A stretch of 5,886 nt of DNA, from NCBI GenBank assembly GCA_022758985.1, contig JAEMQC010000022.1, forward strand, positions 1 to 5,886. The letters run 5' to 3'. The notes under the pieces are model-generated. The model was not told the origin of the DNA, did no database searches, and saw only the letters and a program-made list of their open reading frames with translations. This document shows positions 1 through 5,428 of the stretch, in pieces (positions within the stretch are counted from its first letter, which is position 1; every line of letters begins with the position of its first letter). A program made the position numbers and the translations under genes. The DNA is from Campylobacteraceae bacterium. Lineage in GTDB: Bacteria; Campylobacterota; Campylobacteria; Campylobacterales; UBA6016.

Positions 1-40
1 CGCTTCCCGTGCCGGCGTCAATTGTCAGAAGATAACCCAT
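1..40 (-). CDS. N-terminal fragment of an FGGY/ASKHA-type carbohydrate kinase (runs off the window)
   Basis: Only 13 codons are visible, reading leftward from an ATG at 40 as MGYLLTIDAGTGS. The stretch LTIDAGTGS resembles the first phosphate-binding loop at the very N-terminus of FGGY sugar kinases and their relatives (glycerol kinase, xylulokinase, and especially the DAGTGS form seen in LsrK-like autoinducer-2 kinases). These proteins phosphorylate a sugar or polyol with ATP in the cytoplasm. A ribosome-binding site GAGAAAGG (46-53 on this strand) lies five bases before the ATG and supports the start. The substrate cannot be inferred from so short a piece. Another ASKHA-fold protein with the same loop is possible. 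Confidence 0.55.
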   Translation of the reverse strand, partial: MGYLLTIDAGTGS

Positions 41-74
41 AATGGCCTTTCTCGTGTTTTATTAACCCCCTTTG

Positions 75-102
75 TTTATGGGGTGTAGCAAAAAATTGTA
101 AA
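75..102 (-). promoter_or_regulatory. Candidate sigma70 promoter of the leftward kinase-like gene
   Basis: On the minus strand TTTACA (97-102) is followed after 16 bases by CATAAA (75-80), giving 5/6 and 4/6 matches to the consensus and a leader of about 30 bases before the ATG at 40. A short inverted repeat ACCCC (65-69) / GGGGT (80-84) touches the -10 box. The region is very AT-rich, so chance matches are likely. Confidence 0.25.
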
Positions 103-160
103 CATATTGTTATCTTTTTTTATTTAAAGCCTAAAATTTAAGCTTCGTTTTTATTTTTTT

Positions 161-171
161 TATTATAGAAT
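161..171 (+). promoter_or_regulatory. Candidate -10 region for the RRM gene, preceded by T-tracts
   Basis: TATTATAGAAT contains two overlapping -10-like hexamers, TATTAT (161-166) and TATAGA (164-169). They are preceded by runs of T (148-160 and 114-121) and by no recognisable -35 box. This is the usual look of Campylobacterota housekeeping promoters, where phased T-tracts replace the -35 element. Initiation near 176 would leave a leader of about 80 bases before the ATG at 259, long for such a small gene. Confidence 0.35.
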
Positions 172-246
172 ATCTACAGCTTCGTTACCTATGCGTTCAA
201 AATCTCCGTTTTACCCATAGCGTCTCGAAGGAAACTTCAAAATCAC

Positions 247-253
247 AAGGAAA
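247..253 (+). promoter_or_regulatory. Ribosome-binding site of the RRM gene, with an upstream duplicate
   Basis: AAGGAAA ends five bases before the ATG at 259 (eight bases from its GG) and fixes the start. An identical AAGGAAA lies 19 bases upstream at 228-234, with no start codon suitably placed after it. Confidence 0.6.
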
Positions 254-258
254 TCTCA

Positions 259-519
259 ATGGGTGAACTTAATACCCTTTATGTCGGCAATCTGAATTAC
301 AAAGCTTCTAAAGAAGACCTAGAGTCACTATTTGGAGAGTTTGGCGAGGTAGCAAAAGTTAGGCTTATCGAAAAAGACGGAATCAAAAAAGGTTTCGGTT
401 TTGTAGAGTTCGCAGAATCTGCGGCTGCTAAAAAATCTAAAGATGAGCTAGACGGTCAAGAGTTTATGGGAAGAAGACTAAAAATAGATTTCGCTCTTCC
501 TAAAAAACCAAGAGAGTAA
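259..519 (+). CDS. Small single-RRM RNA-binding protein
   Basis: The 86-residue product is one RNA recognition motif domain with almost nothing else. RNP2 is LYVGNL (residues 7-12) and RNP1 is KGFGFVEF (44-51). The aromatic residues Y8, F46 and F48 stand where RRMs stack on bases. The basic tail RRLKIDFALPKKPRE completes the last strand and extends it. Bacterial proteins of this size, such as Helicobacter HP0827 and cyanobacterial Rbp proteins, bind single-stranded RNA or DNA in the cytoplasm, and cyanobacterial members are often cold-responsive. The gene appears monocistronic: it has its own T-rich promoter region, an 80-base leader and a strong hairpin terminator nine bases after the stop. 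The long leader could allow post-transcriptional control, but this is inference. Its RNA targets cannot be read from the sequence. Confidence 0.93.
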   Translation: MGELNTLYVGNLNYKASKEDLESLFGEFGEVAKVRLIEKDGIKKGFGFVEFAESAAAKKSKDELDGQEFMGRRLKIDFALPKKPRE

Positions 520-527
520 AAACTCTA

Positions 528-556
528 CTAAGAGAGGCTTTCTCTCTTAGCTTTTT
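528..556. terminator. Bidirectional Rho-independent terminator between convergent genes
   Basis: A perfect 9-bp stem CTAAGAGAG (528-536) / CTCTCTTAG (542-550) with loop GCTTT is followed rightward by CTTTTTA (551-557). Leftward it is followed by TTTTT (518-522 on the minus strand). It serves the RRM gene (stop 517-519) and also the convergent flagellar-like gene, whose stop codon (547-549) lies inside the right arm. Confidence 0.88.
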
Positions 557-855
557 ATATCCATCAAAGTTCCAAGCATCTCATCTTTGGTCTTTACGAC
601 TTTGGCGTTAACTCCAAACCCTTTTTCTATAGGTATCTGATCTGTAAGCTCTTTTGCCAGATCGGTATTGCTTCTATTCTCGGCAGCCACCCTCTCATTC
701 TCTCTTAAAACCGCTTTTGGGTTATTTTCTTGTCCCTCTTGCAGTTTTGTATCTACGCTTTTGAACTTGTCACTGTTTACGTTTGCAACATTATTGGCAT
801 TTACGTCCATCCAAGTAGAATGGGCTTTCATCGATGATATACTAGAGCCGAACAT
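547..855 (-). CDS. Miniature flagellar basal-body rod-like protein (FlgC/FlgG-type ends)
   Basis: The 102-residue protein joins the two conserved ends of flagellar rod and hook proteins with very little between them. Residues 1-35 carry the N-terminal helix motif (STWMDVNANNVANVNSDKFK), and residues about 63-101 carry the C-terminal motif with DLAKELTD and NAKVVKTKDEMLGTLMDIK. In rod proteins (FlgB, FlgC, FlgF, FlgG) these ends form the coiled-coil tube of the axial structure, and export is by the flagellar type III system, so no signal peptide is expected or seen. At 102 residues it is shorter than FlgB and FlgC (roughly 130-165) and lacks any D1-type insert. The start is supported by AAAGGGGG (861-868 on this strand), five bases before the ATG. 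It stands alone, away from other flagellar genes. It may be a rod or adaptor component, or a paralogue with a changed role. Confidence 0.82.
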   Translation of the reverse strand: MFGSSISSMKAHSTWMDVNANNVANVNSDKFKSVDTKLQEGQENNPKAVLRENERVAAENRSNTDLAKELTDQIPIEKGFGVNAKVVKTKDEMLGTLMDIKS

Positions 856-975
856 TTTTGCCCCCTTTGTGCGTTTTTTGTGTGATAATTGTACAGCTAA
901 TTTGTAATAGAATATTCACTTTACACTTAAAAGTTGTTATATAAAAAATCTAAATAATTTAAAAGTGGATTAGAG

Positions 976-3153
976 TTGAGTATTGTCACTAAGGCTACGC
1001 TTGTCGTTATGATTGTCACTACAGTGCTCGTCGTTGCGTTTACTTCTATGAAGGCGCTTGATGAGTATAGGCATCTCGATTCGAAGCTTGAGCTGCAACA
1101 AAGATACGCATCGCTTATATATAAAGTGATAATGAAGGATATAGGCTCAGAGCTTGAAGCAAAAGCGAATATCGTAGTCGGTAGTGACAAAATAAAAGAG
1201 GCTTTCGCCAAAGGAGATAGGCAAAAACTATACGAATTAACAAAACCTTTTTATGAAGAGTATAAAGACCACTTTAAGCTGATGGCTTTTATCGGAAAGG
1301 ATAATGTCCACTTCCTTCGTATGCAAGAGCCGCAGAAGTTTGGAGACAACCTCTCTGCGAAGCGACCGATTATAGCCGAGATAAATACGCAGCACAAACC
1401 TATATATTCGTTTGAGCCTACCCTTTATGGACTTAGCTTCGTCTATCTGGCTCCGATGTTTTATAACGGGGAGTATATAGGATTTTTTCATATAGGCGTA
1501 GACGCAAAGACGCTTCAAAATAGGCTTGACGACTATCTGAATGCGAAAACGGCTATTTTATTTGATAGCGCCGCTATGGAGGAGTTTGAAAAGAGAGAAG
1601 ACAAACACAAGATAGGCAACTTTAGCCTGATTACCTACAATGACCCGTTTTTTGAGAAGATACCTATGGATTTTAACTTTTCAAAACCCTCTCTTGATAT
1701 AGACAACAAGATTATGAACCTATCTGAATACAATATAACCGATTACAAGGGCAGGCTAGTGGCAAAGATGCTTTTTGCTCTCAATATCACTTCCGATATA
1801 GAGCAGACCAGAAGCTCGATATTCAAGGCCGTATTCTTCTCTCTTCCCGTGCTAATCGGAATATTTGCTGTTCTTAGATATGCGTTTGGCGTATTGATGG
1901 ATCGTATAGCGAAAAATGAAGCCGATCTAATAGAGAGGCTATATTTTGATTCCATAACCGGACTTCCGAATAGATTTTCTTTAAAAGAAGATTTAGATGA
2001 AATGGATAAGCCGTTTGTGGTGCTGATAGATATAGACTCATTTAAGGAGATAAACGACCTCTACGGCTTTGCGGTGGGGGACTTCGTGCTTGCCGCTCTT
2101 GCCAAGAAAATAAAAGAGAAGCTTCCAAAAAGATTAAAGCTGTATAAACTATCGGCAGATGAGTTTGCGATAGTGGGCAACGAAGCCGGAAAATACCAGA
2201 GCGAAGACAAAATGGAGAAGCTGGTAGCCTCTTTTGCAAAAGAGCCCATATACTATCAAGATAACAAAATCCTAATCTCTCTTACGGCCGGCGCCTCGTT
2301 TGATAAAGACGGTATTTTGGAGCATGCCGATATGGCGCTTAAAGAGGCAAAAAAGAAGCGTATTTTATATTTGGTATACGATAGACAAATGGAGATTGCA
2401 AAAGAGTATGAGAATAATATCAAATGGAGCGCGAAGCTAAGAGAGGCGATTGCGGAAGATAGGATTGCGACGTACTATCAGCCTATAGTCGATACAAAAA
2501 GCGGCAAGATAGAGAAGTATGAAGCCCTTGTGAGGCTAATAGAACCGAGCGGTACCGCCATATCCCCGCTCTTTTTCCTTGAAATATCGAAAAAAGCGAA
2601 GCTGTATCACTCCATAACAAAAAGCGTCATTTCAAGCTCTTTTAAAAAATTTGAAAACTCTAAATATGCGGTCTCCATAAATATATCGACCGAGGATATT
2701 CTCTCCCTTGAAATCAAAGAGTTTATTTTGAAAAAACTGACCCAGGCAAGCGGAAAATGCAAGATTATCTTCGAGCTTTTAGAGTCGGACGGTATAGAAA
2801 ACTACGAAGAGGTTTCGCATTTTATATCGGAGGTAAAAAAATTCGGCGCCGAGGTTGCGGTGGATGATTTTGGTACAGGATATTCAAACTTCGAGCGCAT
2901 CTTAAAGCTAAACGTAGATTATCTAAAGATAGACGGTACGCTGATTAGGAATATAAACGAGGATAAAAACTCTGAGGTGATAGTTGAGACGATAGTTGGC
3001 TTTGCCAAAAAACTCGGTATTAAGACTGTAGCAGAATTCGTTCACTCCAAAGAGGTACTTGATAAGGTAAAAGAGATGGGTATCGACTATGCGCAGGGCT
3101 TTTACCTATCCGAACCCAAAGAGGAGCCTTTGGAGAAGGTTTATCTGCCGTGA
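976..3153 (+). CDS. Membrane-bound Cache-sensor GGDEF/EAL protein, probable c-di-GMP phosphodiesterase
   Basis: This 725-residue inner-membrane protein has a first membrane helix at about residues 5-24. A periplasmic sensor region (about 30-284) follows, with the HFLRMQEPQKFGD (112-124) and YIGFFHIGVD (167-176) signatures of double-Cache (dCACHE_3-like) domains. A second helix (about 285-307), a GGDEF domain (about 320-475) and a C-terminal EAL domain (about 480-720) complete it. The GGDEF signature is SADEF (393-397); D352 and E396 remain, but both glycines are lost and no RxxD inhibitory site is present, so cyclase activity is doubtful. The EAL domain retains E516-A-L, N569, E600, D630/D631 in DDFGTG, K651, E687 and Q707, matching the catalytic set of active enzymes that linearise c-di-GMP. 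The likely role is ligand-controlled lowering of c-di-GMP. The TTG start has a weak ribosome-binding site; ATG at 1009 would cut into the first helix, so TTG is preferred. A TATAAA box lies near 940. The stop overlaps cutA. Confidence 0.93.
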   Translation: MSIVTKATLVVMIVTTVLVVAFTSMKALDEYRHLDSKLELQQRYASLIYKVIMKDIGSELEAKANIVVGSDKIKEAFAKGDRQKLYELTKPFYEEYKDHFKLMAFIGKDNVHFLRMQEPQKFGDNLSAKRPIIAEINTQHKPIYSFEPTLYGLSFVYLAPMFYNGEYIGFFHIGVDAKTLQNRLDDYLNAKTAILFDSAAMEEFEKREDKHKIGNFSLITYNDPFFEKIPMDFNFSKPSLDIDNKIMNLSEYNITDYKGRLVAKMLFALNITSDIEQTRSSIFKAVFFSLPVLIGIFAVLRYAFGVLMDRIAKNEADLIERLYFDSITGLPNRFSLKEDLDEMDKPFVVLIDIDSFKEINDLYGFAVGDFVLAALAKKIKEKLPKRLKLYKLSADEFAIVGNEAGKYQSEDKMEKLVASFAKEPIYYQDNKILISLTAGASFDKDGILEHADMALKEAKKKRILYLVYDRQMEIAKEYENNIKWSAKLREAIAEDRIATYYQPIVDTKSGKIEKYEALVRLIEPSGTAISPLFFLEISKKAKLYHSITKSVISSSFKKFENSKYAVSINISTEDILSLEIKEFILKKLTQASGKCKIIFELLESDGIENYEEVSHFISEVKKFGAEVAVDDFGTGYSNFERILKLNVDYLKIDGTLIRNINEDKNSEVIVETIVGFAKKLGIKTVAEFVHSKEVLDKVKEMGIDYAQGFYLSEPKEEPLEKVYLP

Positions 3154-3467
3154 GCGAAATGGTTGTCTATATGACGGTAAAAAATAGAGACGAGGCGAAA
3201 AAAATAGCCGCCGCTCTTTTGGAAAAAAAGCTAATTGCTTGCGCAAATATAATAGAGGGCGCAATTTCTATGTATGAATGGAAAGGAGAGTTGTGCGAAG
3301 AGATTGAAGCCGTCGTGCTTATGAAGAGCTGCAAAGAGCTATTTGAAGAGCTAAAATCGACGGTTTTGTCGCTTCACTCATATGAAGTTCCTGCGCTTGT
3401 CGGCATCAAAATAGACGCCGGACACGAGCCGTTCCTCGCTTGGATAAGAAGCCAGACTAAACTCTAG
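3150..3467 (+). CDS. cutA: CutA family protein (divalent cation tolerance, PII-like fold)
   Basis: The 105-residue protein matches the CutA family over its full length: TVKNRDEAKKIA (9-20), KKLIACANII (26-35) with conserved C31, the YEWKGEL strand (42-48), HSYEVPAL (76-83) and W98 near the end. CutA proteins form very stable cytoplasmic trimers with a ferredoxin-like fold. They were named for copper/divalent-cation tolerance in E. coli, but their molecular function is unsettled and a signalling role like PII proteins has been proposed. The GTG start overlaps the TGA of the sensor gene by four bases, so translation is probably coupled; GGAGAAGG at 3132-3139 lies in the upstream gene 10 bases before the GTG. 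An alternative ATG at 3159 would remove three residues but is badly spaced. No terminator follows. Confidence 0.92.
   Translation: MSEMVVYMTVKNRDEAKKIAAALLEKKLIACANIIEGAISMYEWKGELCEEIEAVVLMKSCKELFEELKSTVLSLHSYEVPALVGIKIDAGHEPFLAWIRSQTKL
3464..3467. other. Overlapping convergent stop codons of cutA and clpX
   Basis: The palindrome CTAG supplies both stops: TAG at 3465-3467 for cutA rightward and TAG at 3466-3464 for clpX leftward. There is no space and no hairpin for a terminator, so each transcript must continue into the antisense of the other gene or stop by a factor-dependent route. Confidence 0.9.
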
Positions 3468-4663
3468 GCCTCCTTCTTTGCCTCTTCCTTTACCAAGATC
3501 GGCTTGCCGCCGTTTATGAACTCTTTTGTGATAATTATTTTTTGTAGCGCATCGTCTGAGGGCGCTTCAAATTCAAGAGGCAACATCAGTTTTTCTATAA
3601 TCCCTCTTAGTCCCCTTGCGCCTACTTTCGACTCGTACGCTTTTTTGGCTATCTCTTCTATCGCCTCGTCGTCAAACTCCAGCTCTATGCCGTCAAACTC
3701 GAAAAGCGCTTTGTATTGTTTGATAAGGGCGTTTTTGGGCTCTTTTAGGATTTTGACCAAATCTTCGATCGAGAGCGGTTTTAGCTCGGCTATGACTGGA
3801 AGTCTGCCTATAAATTCCGGAATAATGCCATATTTTATGATCTCTTTTGGCTCTATCTCGCTCTCTTCTACCTCTTCCTCTTTTTTCAAAAAGCCCATTT
3901 TAGTCTCTTTTTTGACCTCTTCGCCGCGAAGCCCGACAAACGCTCCGCCGCAGATGAAAAGTACGTGTGTAGTATCAAATAGCACGGTCTCCGTCGTAGA
4001 GTTCTTGCGACTTCCCTTTACCGGCACATATACCTCGGCGCCCTCTAAGATTTTGAGAAGCCCTTGTTGTACGCCCTCGCCCGAGACATCTCTACCGCTG
4101 ATTGCGCTCTCTGATTTGCGAGCTATTTTGTCTATTTCGTCGATGTAAACGATACCTCGTTTTGCAAGCTCCAAATCAAAATTCGCAGCGGCAAGAAGGC
4201 GTGAAAGTATGCTCTCCACATCCTCGCCGACGTATCCGGCCTCTGTTAGCGCCGTAGCGTCCGCTATGGCAAAAGGAACGTTCATGATTTTGGCAAGGCT
4301 TTTTGCCAGCAATGTTTTGCCGCTTCCGGTAGGACCTATAAGCAGTATGTTGCTTTTTTCGATTTCGACGCCTCTATAGGTAGGCTTTTCGATTCGTTTG
4401 TAGTGGTTGTATAGGGCGACGGCTAGCGTCATTTTGGCTCTCTCCTGACCTATGCAGTAACCGTCTAGGAATTTTACTATCTGGGCGGGCTTTGGAAGTC
4501 CCTTTTGAAATATTGCCTTTTCCTCTTTGAGTCTCTCTTTGTCTAGGACGGCATGGCAAGTCTCTATGCACTCGTTGCAAATAGCGATATTTTCGACGGA
4601 GAACATTTTTTTGACCTCTTGGCGGCTTTTACCGCAAAAAGAACAGACTTGTAGCTCGTCCAT
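3464..4663 (-). CDS. clpX: ClpX-type AAA+ unfoldase, probably a specialised second copy
   Basis: The 399-residue protein has full ClpX architecture: an N-terminal C4 zinc finger (C7, C10, C29, C32), Walker A GPTGSGKT (110-117), pore loop GYVG (143-146), Walker B ending D175-E176, the DVSGEGVQQ segment (192-200), arginine finger in GRLP (R287) and sensor-2 GAR (R350). ClpX hexamers unfold chosen proteins with ATP and pass them to ClpP. The ClpP-contact loop, IGF in E. coli, is MGF (256-258), conservative enough to dock. The pore-entry RKH loop is RKN (219-221), followed by STTET instead of the usual PQQEF-like sequence, which may change substrate choice. The start has AGGAG seven bases upstream, overlapping the stop of the NifX-like gene. 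Housekeeping clpX in this phylum usually sits beside mreB; here the partners are a ferredoxin and a NifX-like protein. Assignment as ClpX is firm; being a second copy is inference. Confidence 0.93.
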   Translation of the reverse strand: MDELQVCSFCGKSRQEVKKMFSVENIAICNECIETCHAVLDKERLKEEKAIFQKGLPKPAQIVKFLDGYCIGQERAKMTLAVALYNHYKRIEKPTYRGVEIEKSNILLIGPTGSGKTLLAKSLAKIMNVPFAIADATALTEAGYVGEDVESILSRLLAAANFDLELAKRGIVYIDEIDKIARKSESAISGRDVSGEGVQQGLLKILEGAEVYVPVKGSRKNSTTETVLFDTTHVLFICGGAFVGLRGEEVKKETKMGFLKKEEEVEESEIEPKEIIKYGIIPEFIGRLPVIAELKPLSIEDLVKILKEPKNALIKQYKALFEFDGIELEFDDEAIEEIAKKAYESKVGARGLRGIIEKLMLPLEFEAPSDDALQKIIITKEFINGGKPILVKEEAKKEA

Positions 4664-4673
4664 GACAAGACTC

Positions 4674-5066
4674 CTAGATTTTTTTGGAAAGCTCTCTTAA
4701 CATATCGTCAGCCTTCTCGCATCCGTGAACGGCTATGACTTTTATGCCAGCCTCTTCAAATACTATTTTTGTATTTTTGCAAGCCTTGTCGACACCTAGT
4801 ATTTCGCAATCTTTTACGATTTCGGCCATTATTCTATGGTCGTTTTTGTGCTCTTCGGCGTCGCCTTCGTGGTGGCATTTGCCGTGAGCGTCTTCACATT
4901 CATGCTCATGGTCTGCGTTTATTCTCGGGTTTGCTCTAAGCTCTACTAGCTTGAAGCTTTTGAACATACCGCTGCCGACCATCTCATACACCGCAAAAAA
5001 CGGCGTATGCCCTGCATTTTTAAATATTTTTAGACTTTCGTTGTGTACCGGTATTGCTATTCTCAT
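4674..5066 (-). CDS. NifX/NifB-family (dinitrogenase FeMo-cofactor biosynthesis) domain protein with His/Cys-rich insert
   Basis: The 130-residue protein starts MRIAIPVHNE and has the alternating strand-helix pattern of the dinitrogenase iron-molybdenum cofactor family (NifX, NafY, NifB C-terminal domain and stand-alone relatives): an N-terminal strand, the HTPFFAVYEM segment (20-29) and the EEAGIKVIAVHGC segment (104-116). Family members bind or carry FeS cluster precursors such as NifB-co. Between the halves, residues 51-77 form an insert very rich in His, Asp, Glu and Cys (H53, H55, C57, H61, C64, H65, H66, H73, H77), a likely metal-binding loop. C87, C96 and C116 are further candidate ligands. 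The usual GMG turn is absent, with DKACKNT in its place. GGAGA lies seven bases before the ATG, and TACAAT (5093-5098) could be an internal promoter. The gene is 10 bases ahead of clpX and almost surely cotranscribed with it. A role in nitrogen fixation itself is not shown here. Confidence 0.85.
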   Translation of the reverse strand: MRIAIPVHNESLKIFKNAGHTPFFAVYEMVGSGMFKSFKLVELRANPRINADHEHECEDAHGKCHHEGDAEEHKNDHRIMAEIVKDCEILGVDKACKNTKIVFEEAGIKVIAVHGCEKADDMLRELSKKI

Positions 5067-5128
5067 ATTTTATTCTCCGTTTTTTTATCCGGATTGTAGG
5101 CAAAGTAGCCTTTTATTTTAATAATTAT

Positions 5129-5155
5129 CTAATTTCCGGCAAAGCCGCAAATTAG
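5129..5155. repeat. Long imperfect hairpin in the ferredoxin/NifX-like intergenic region
   Basis: CTAATTT (5129-5135) pairs with AAATTAG (5149-5155), and inside it CGGC (5137-5140) pairs with GCCG (5144-5147) around an AAA loop. A single C/C mismatch interrupts a 12-position stem. No T-run follows in either direction, so it is a poor terminator. It may be an RNA processing or stability element that sets ferredoxin transcript levels above the downstream genes, or a REP-like repeat. Confidence 0.7.
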
Positions 5156-5175
5156 GTCTTCGGCAGACAGCCCTC

Positions 5176-5187
5176 GCAGCTAGCTGC
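5176..5187. repeat. Perfect 12-bp palindrome after the ferredoxin stop
   Basis: GCAGCTAGCTGC is self-complementary and lies five bases past the ferredoxin stop codon in the leftward direction. A small hairpin GTCT/AGAC (5156-5159/5165-5168) separates it from the longer hairpin at 5129-5155. It could be a protein-binding site or part of a structured RNA segment. Confidence 0.55.
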
Positions 5188-5191
5188 TCTT

Positions 5192-5392
5192 CTATCTTTT
5201 GTGTATTGCATCGCTTGGGCATACCGATACGCAAGCCAGTTCGCCGCCGTCGCACTCCGTACATTTGTTTTCAAGAACAAAAAATATATCAGCGCCGCTA
5301 GGGTTTTTGTCATTGTCTACTATTGCTCCGTTTGGGCACTCGTCGGCACAGGCTGCACAGTTGATGCATTCTTCATTGATAAATACTGCCAT
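5192..5392 (-). CDS. 2[4Fe-4S] ferredoxin
   Basis: The 66-residue protein carries two four-cysteine cluster motifs: C9-x2-C12-x2-C15-x3-C19-P, and C44-x2-C47-x6-C54-x3-C58-P. The second, with its longer gap between the second and third cysteines, is the arrangement of Allochromatium-type ferredoxins, which include the nif-associated FdxN group and YfhL-like proteins; those usually have eight residues in this gap, here six. Such proteins are soluble low-potential electron carriers for reductases, nitrogenase or FeS-assembly steps. An excellent ribosome-binding site, AAGGAG (5399-5404 on this strand), sits six bases before the ATG. It is first of three leftward genes, 125 bases ahead of the NifX-like gene, with a structured intergenic region between. 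The context suggests supply of electrons for cofactor or cluster assembly, which remains inference. Confidence 0.93.
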   Translation of the reverse strand: MAVFINEECINCAACADECPNGAIVDNDKNPSGADIFFVLENKCTECDGGELACVSVCPSDAIHKR

Positions 5393-5428
5393 TGTAATCT
5401 CCTTGGTTGGTTTGTGCTTTACTTATTT

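Noticed and set aside
65..84. Short inverted repeat ACCCC/GGGGT considered as a terminator
   Set aside because: The stem is only 5 bp with a 10-base loop and no T-run follows. It lies between divergent genes, so it is not a terminator, though it could be part of a binding site.
191..220. Nine-codon open frame in the RRM leader considered as a leader peptide gene
   Set aside because: It has no ribosome-binding site and no run of regulatory codons. It is mentioned only as part of the leader observation.
668..907. A 79-codon plus-strand frame opposite the flagellar-like gene
   Set aside because: It is phenylalanine-rich antisense of a gene with clear rod-protein motifs and has no ribosome-binding site.
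927..1955. Three minus-strand open frames (927-1211, 1237-1518, 1743-1955) opposite the Cache sensor region
   Set aside because: All lie antisense to the continuous 725-codon sensor frame and show no recognisable domain or start signal.
2042..2249. Two overlapping minus-strand frames opposite the GGDEF domain
   Set aside because: They overlap each other in different frames and are antisense to conserved GGDEF sequence.
3504..4148. A 214-codon open frame on the plus strand opposite clpX
   Set aside because: It is a serine- and proline-rich antisense shadow of a well-supported ClpX frame, with no ribosome-binding site and no family motif.
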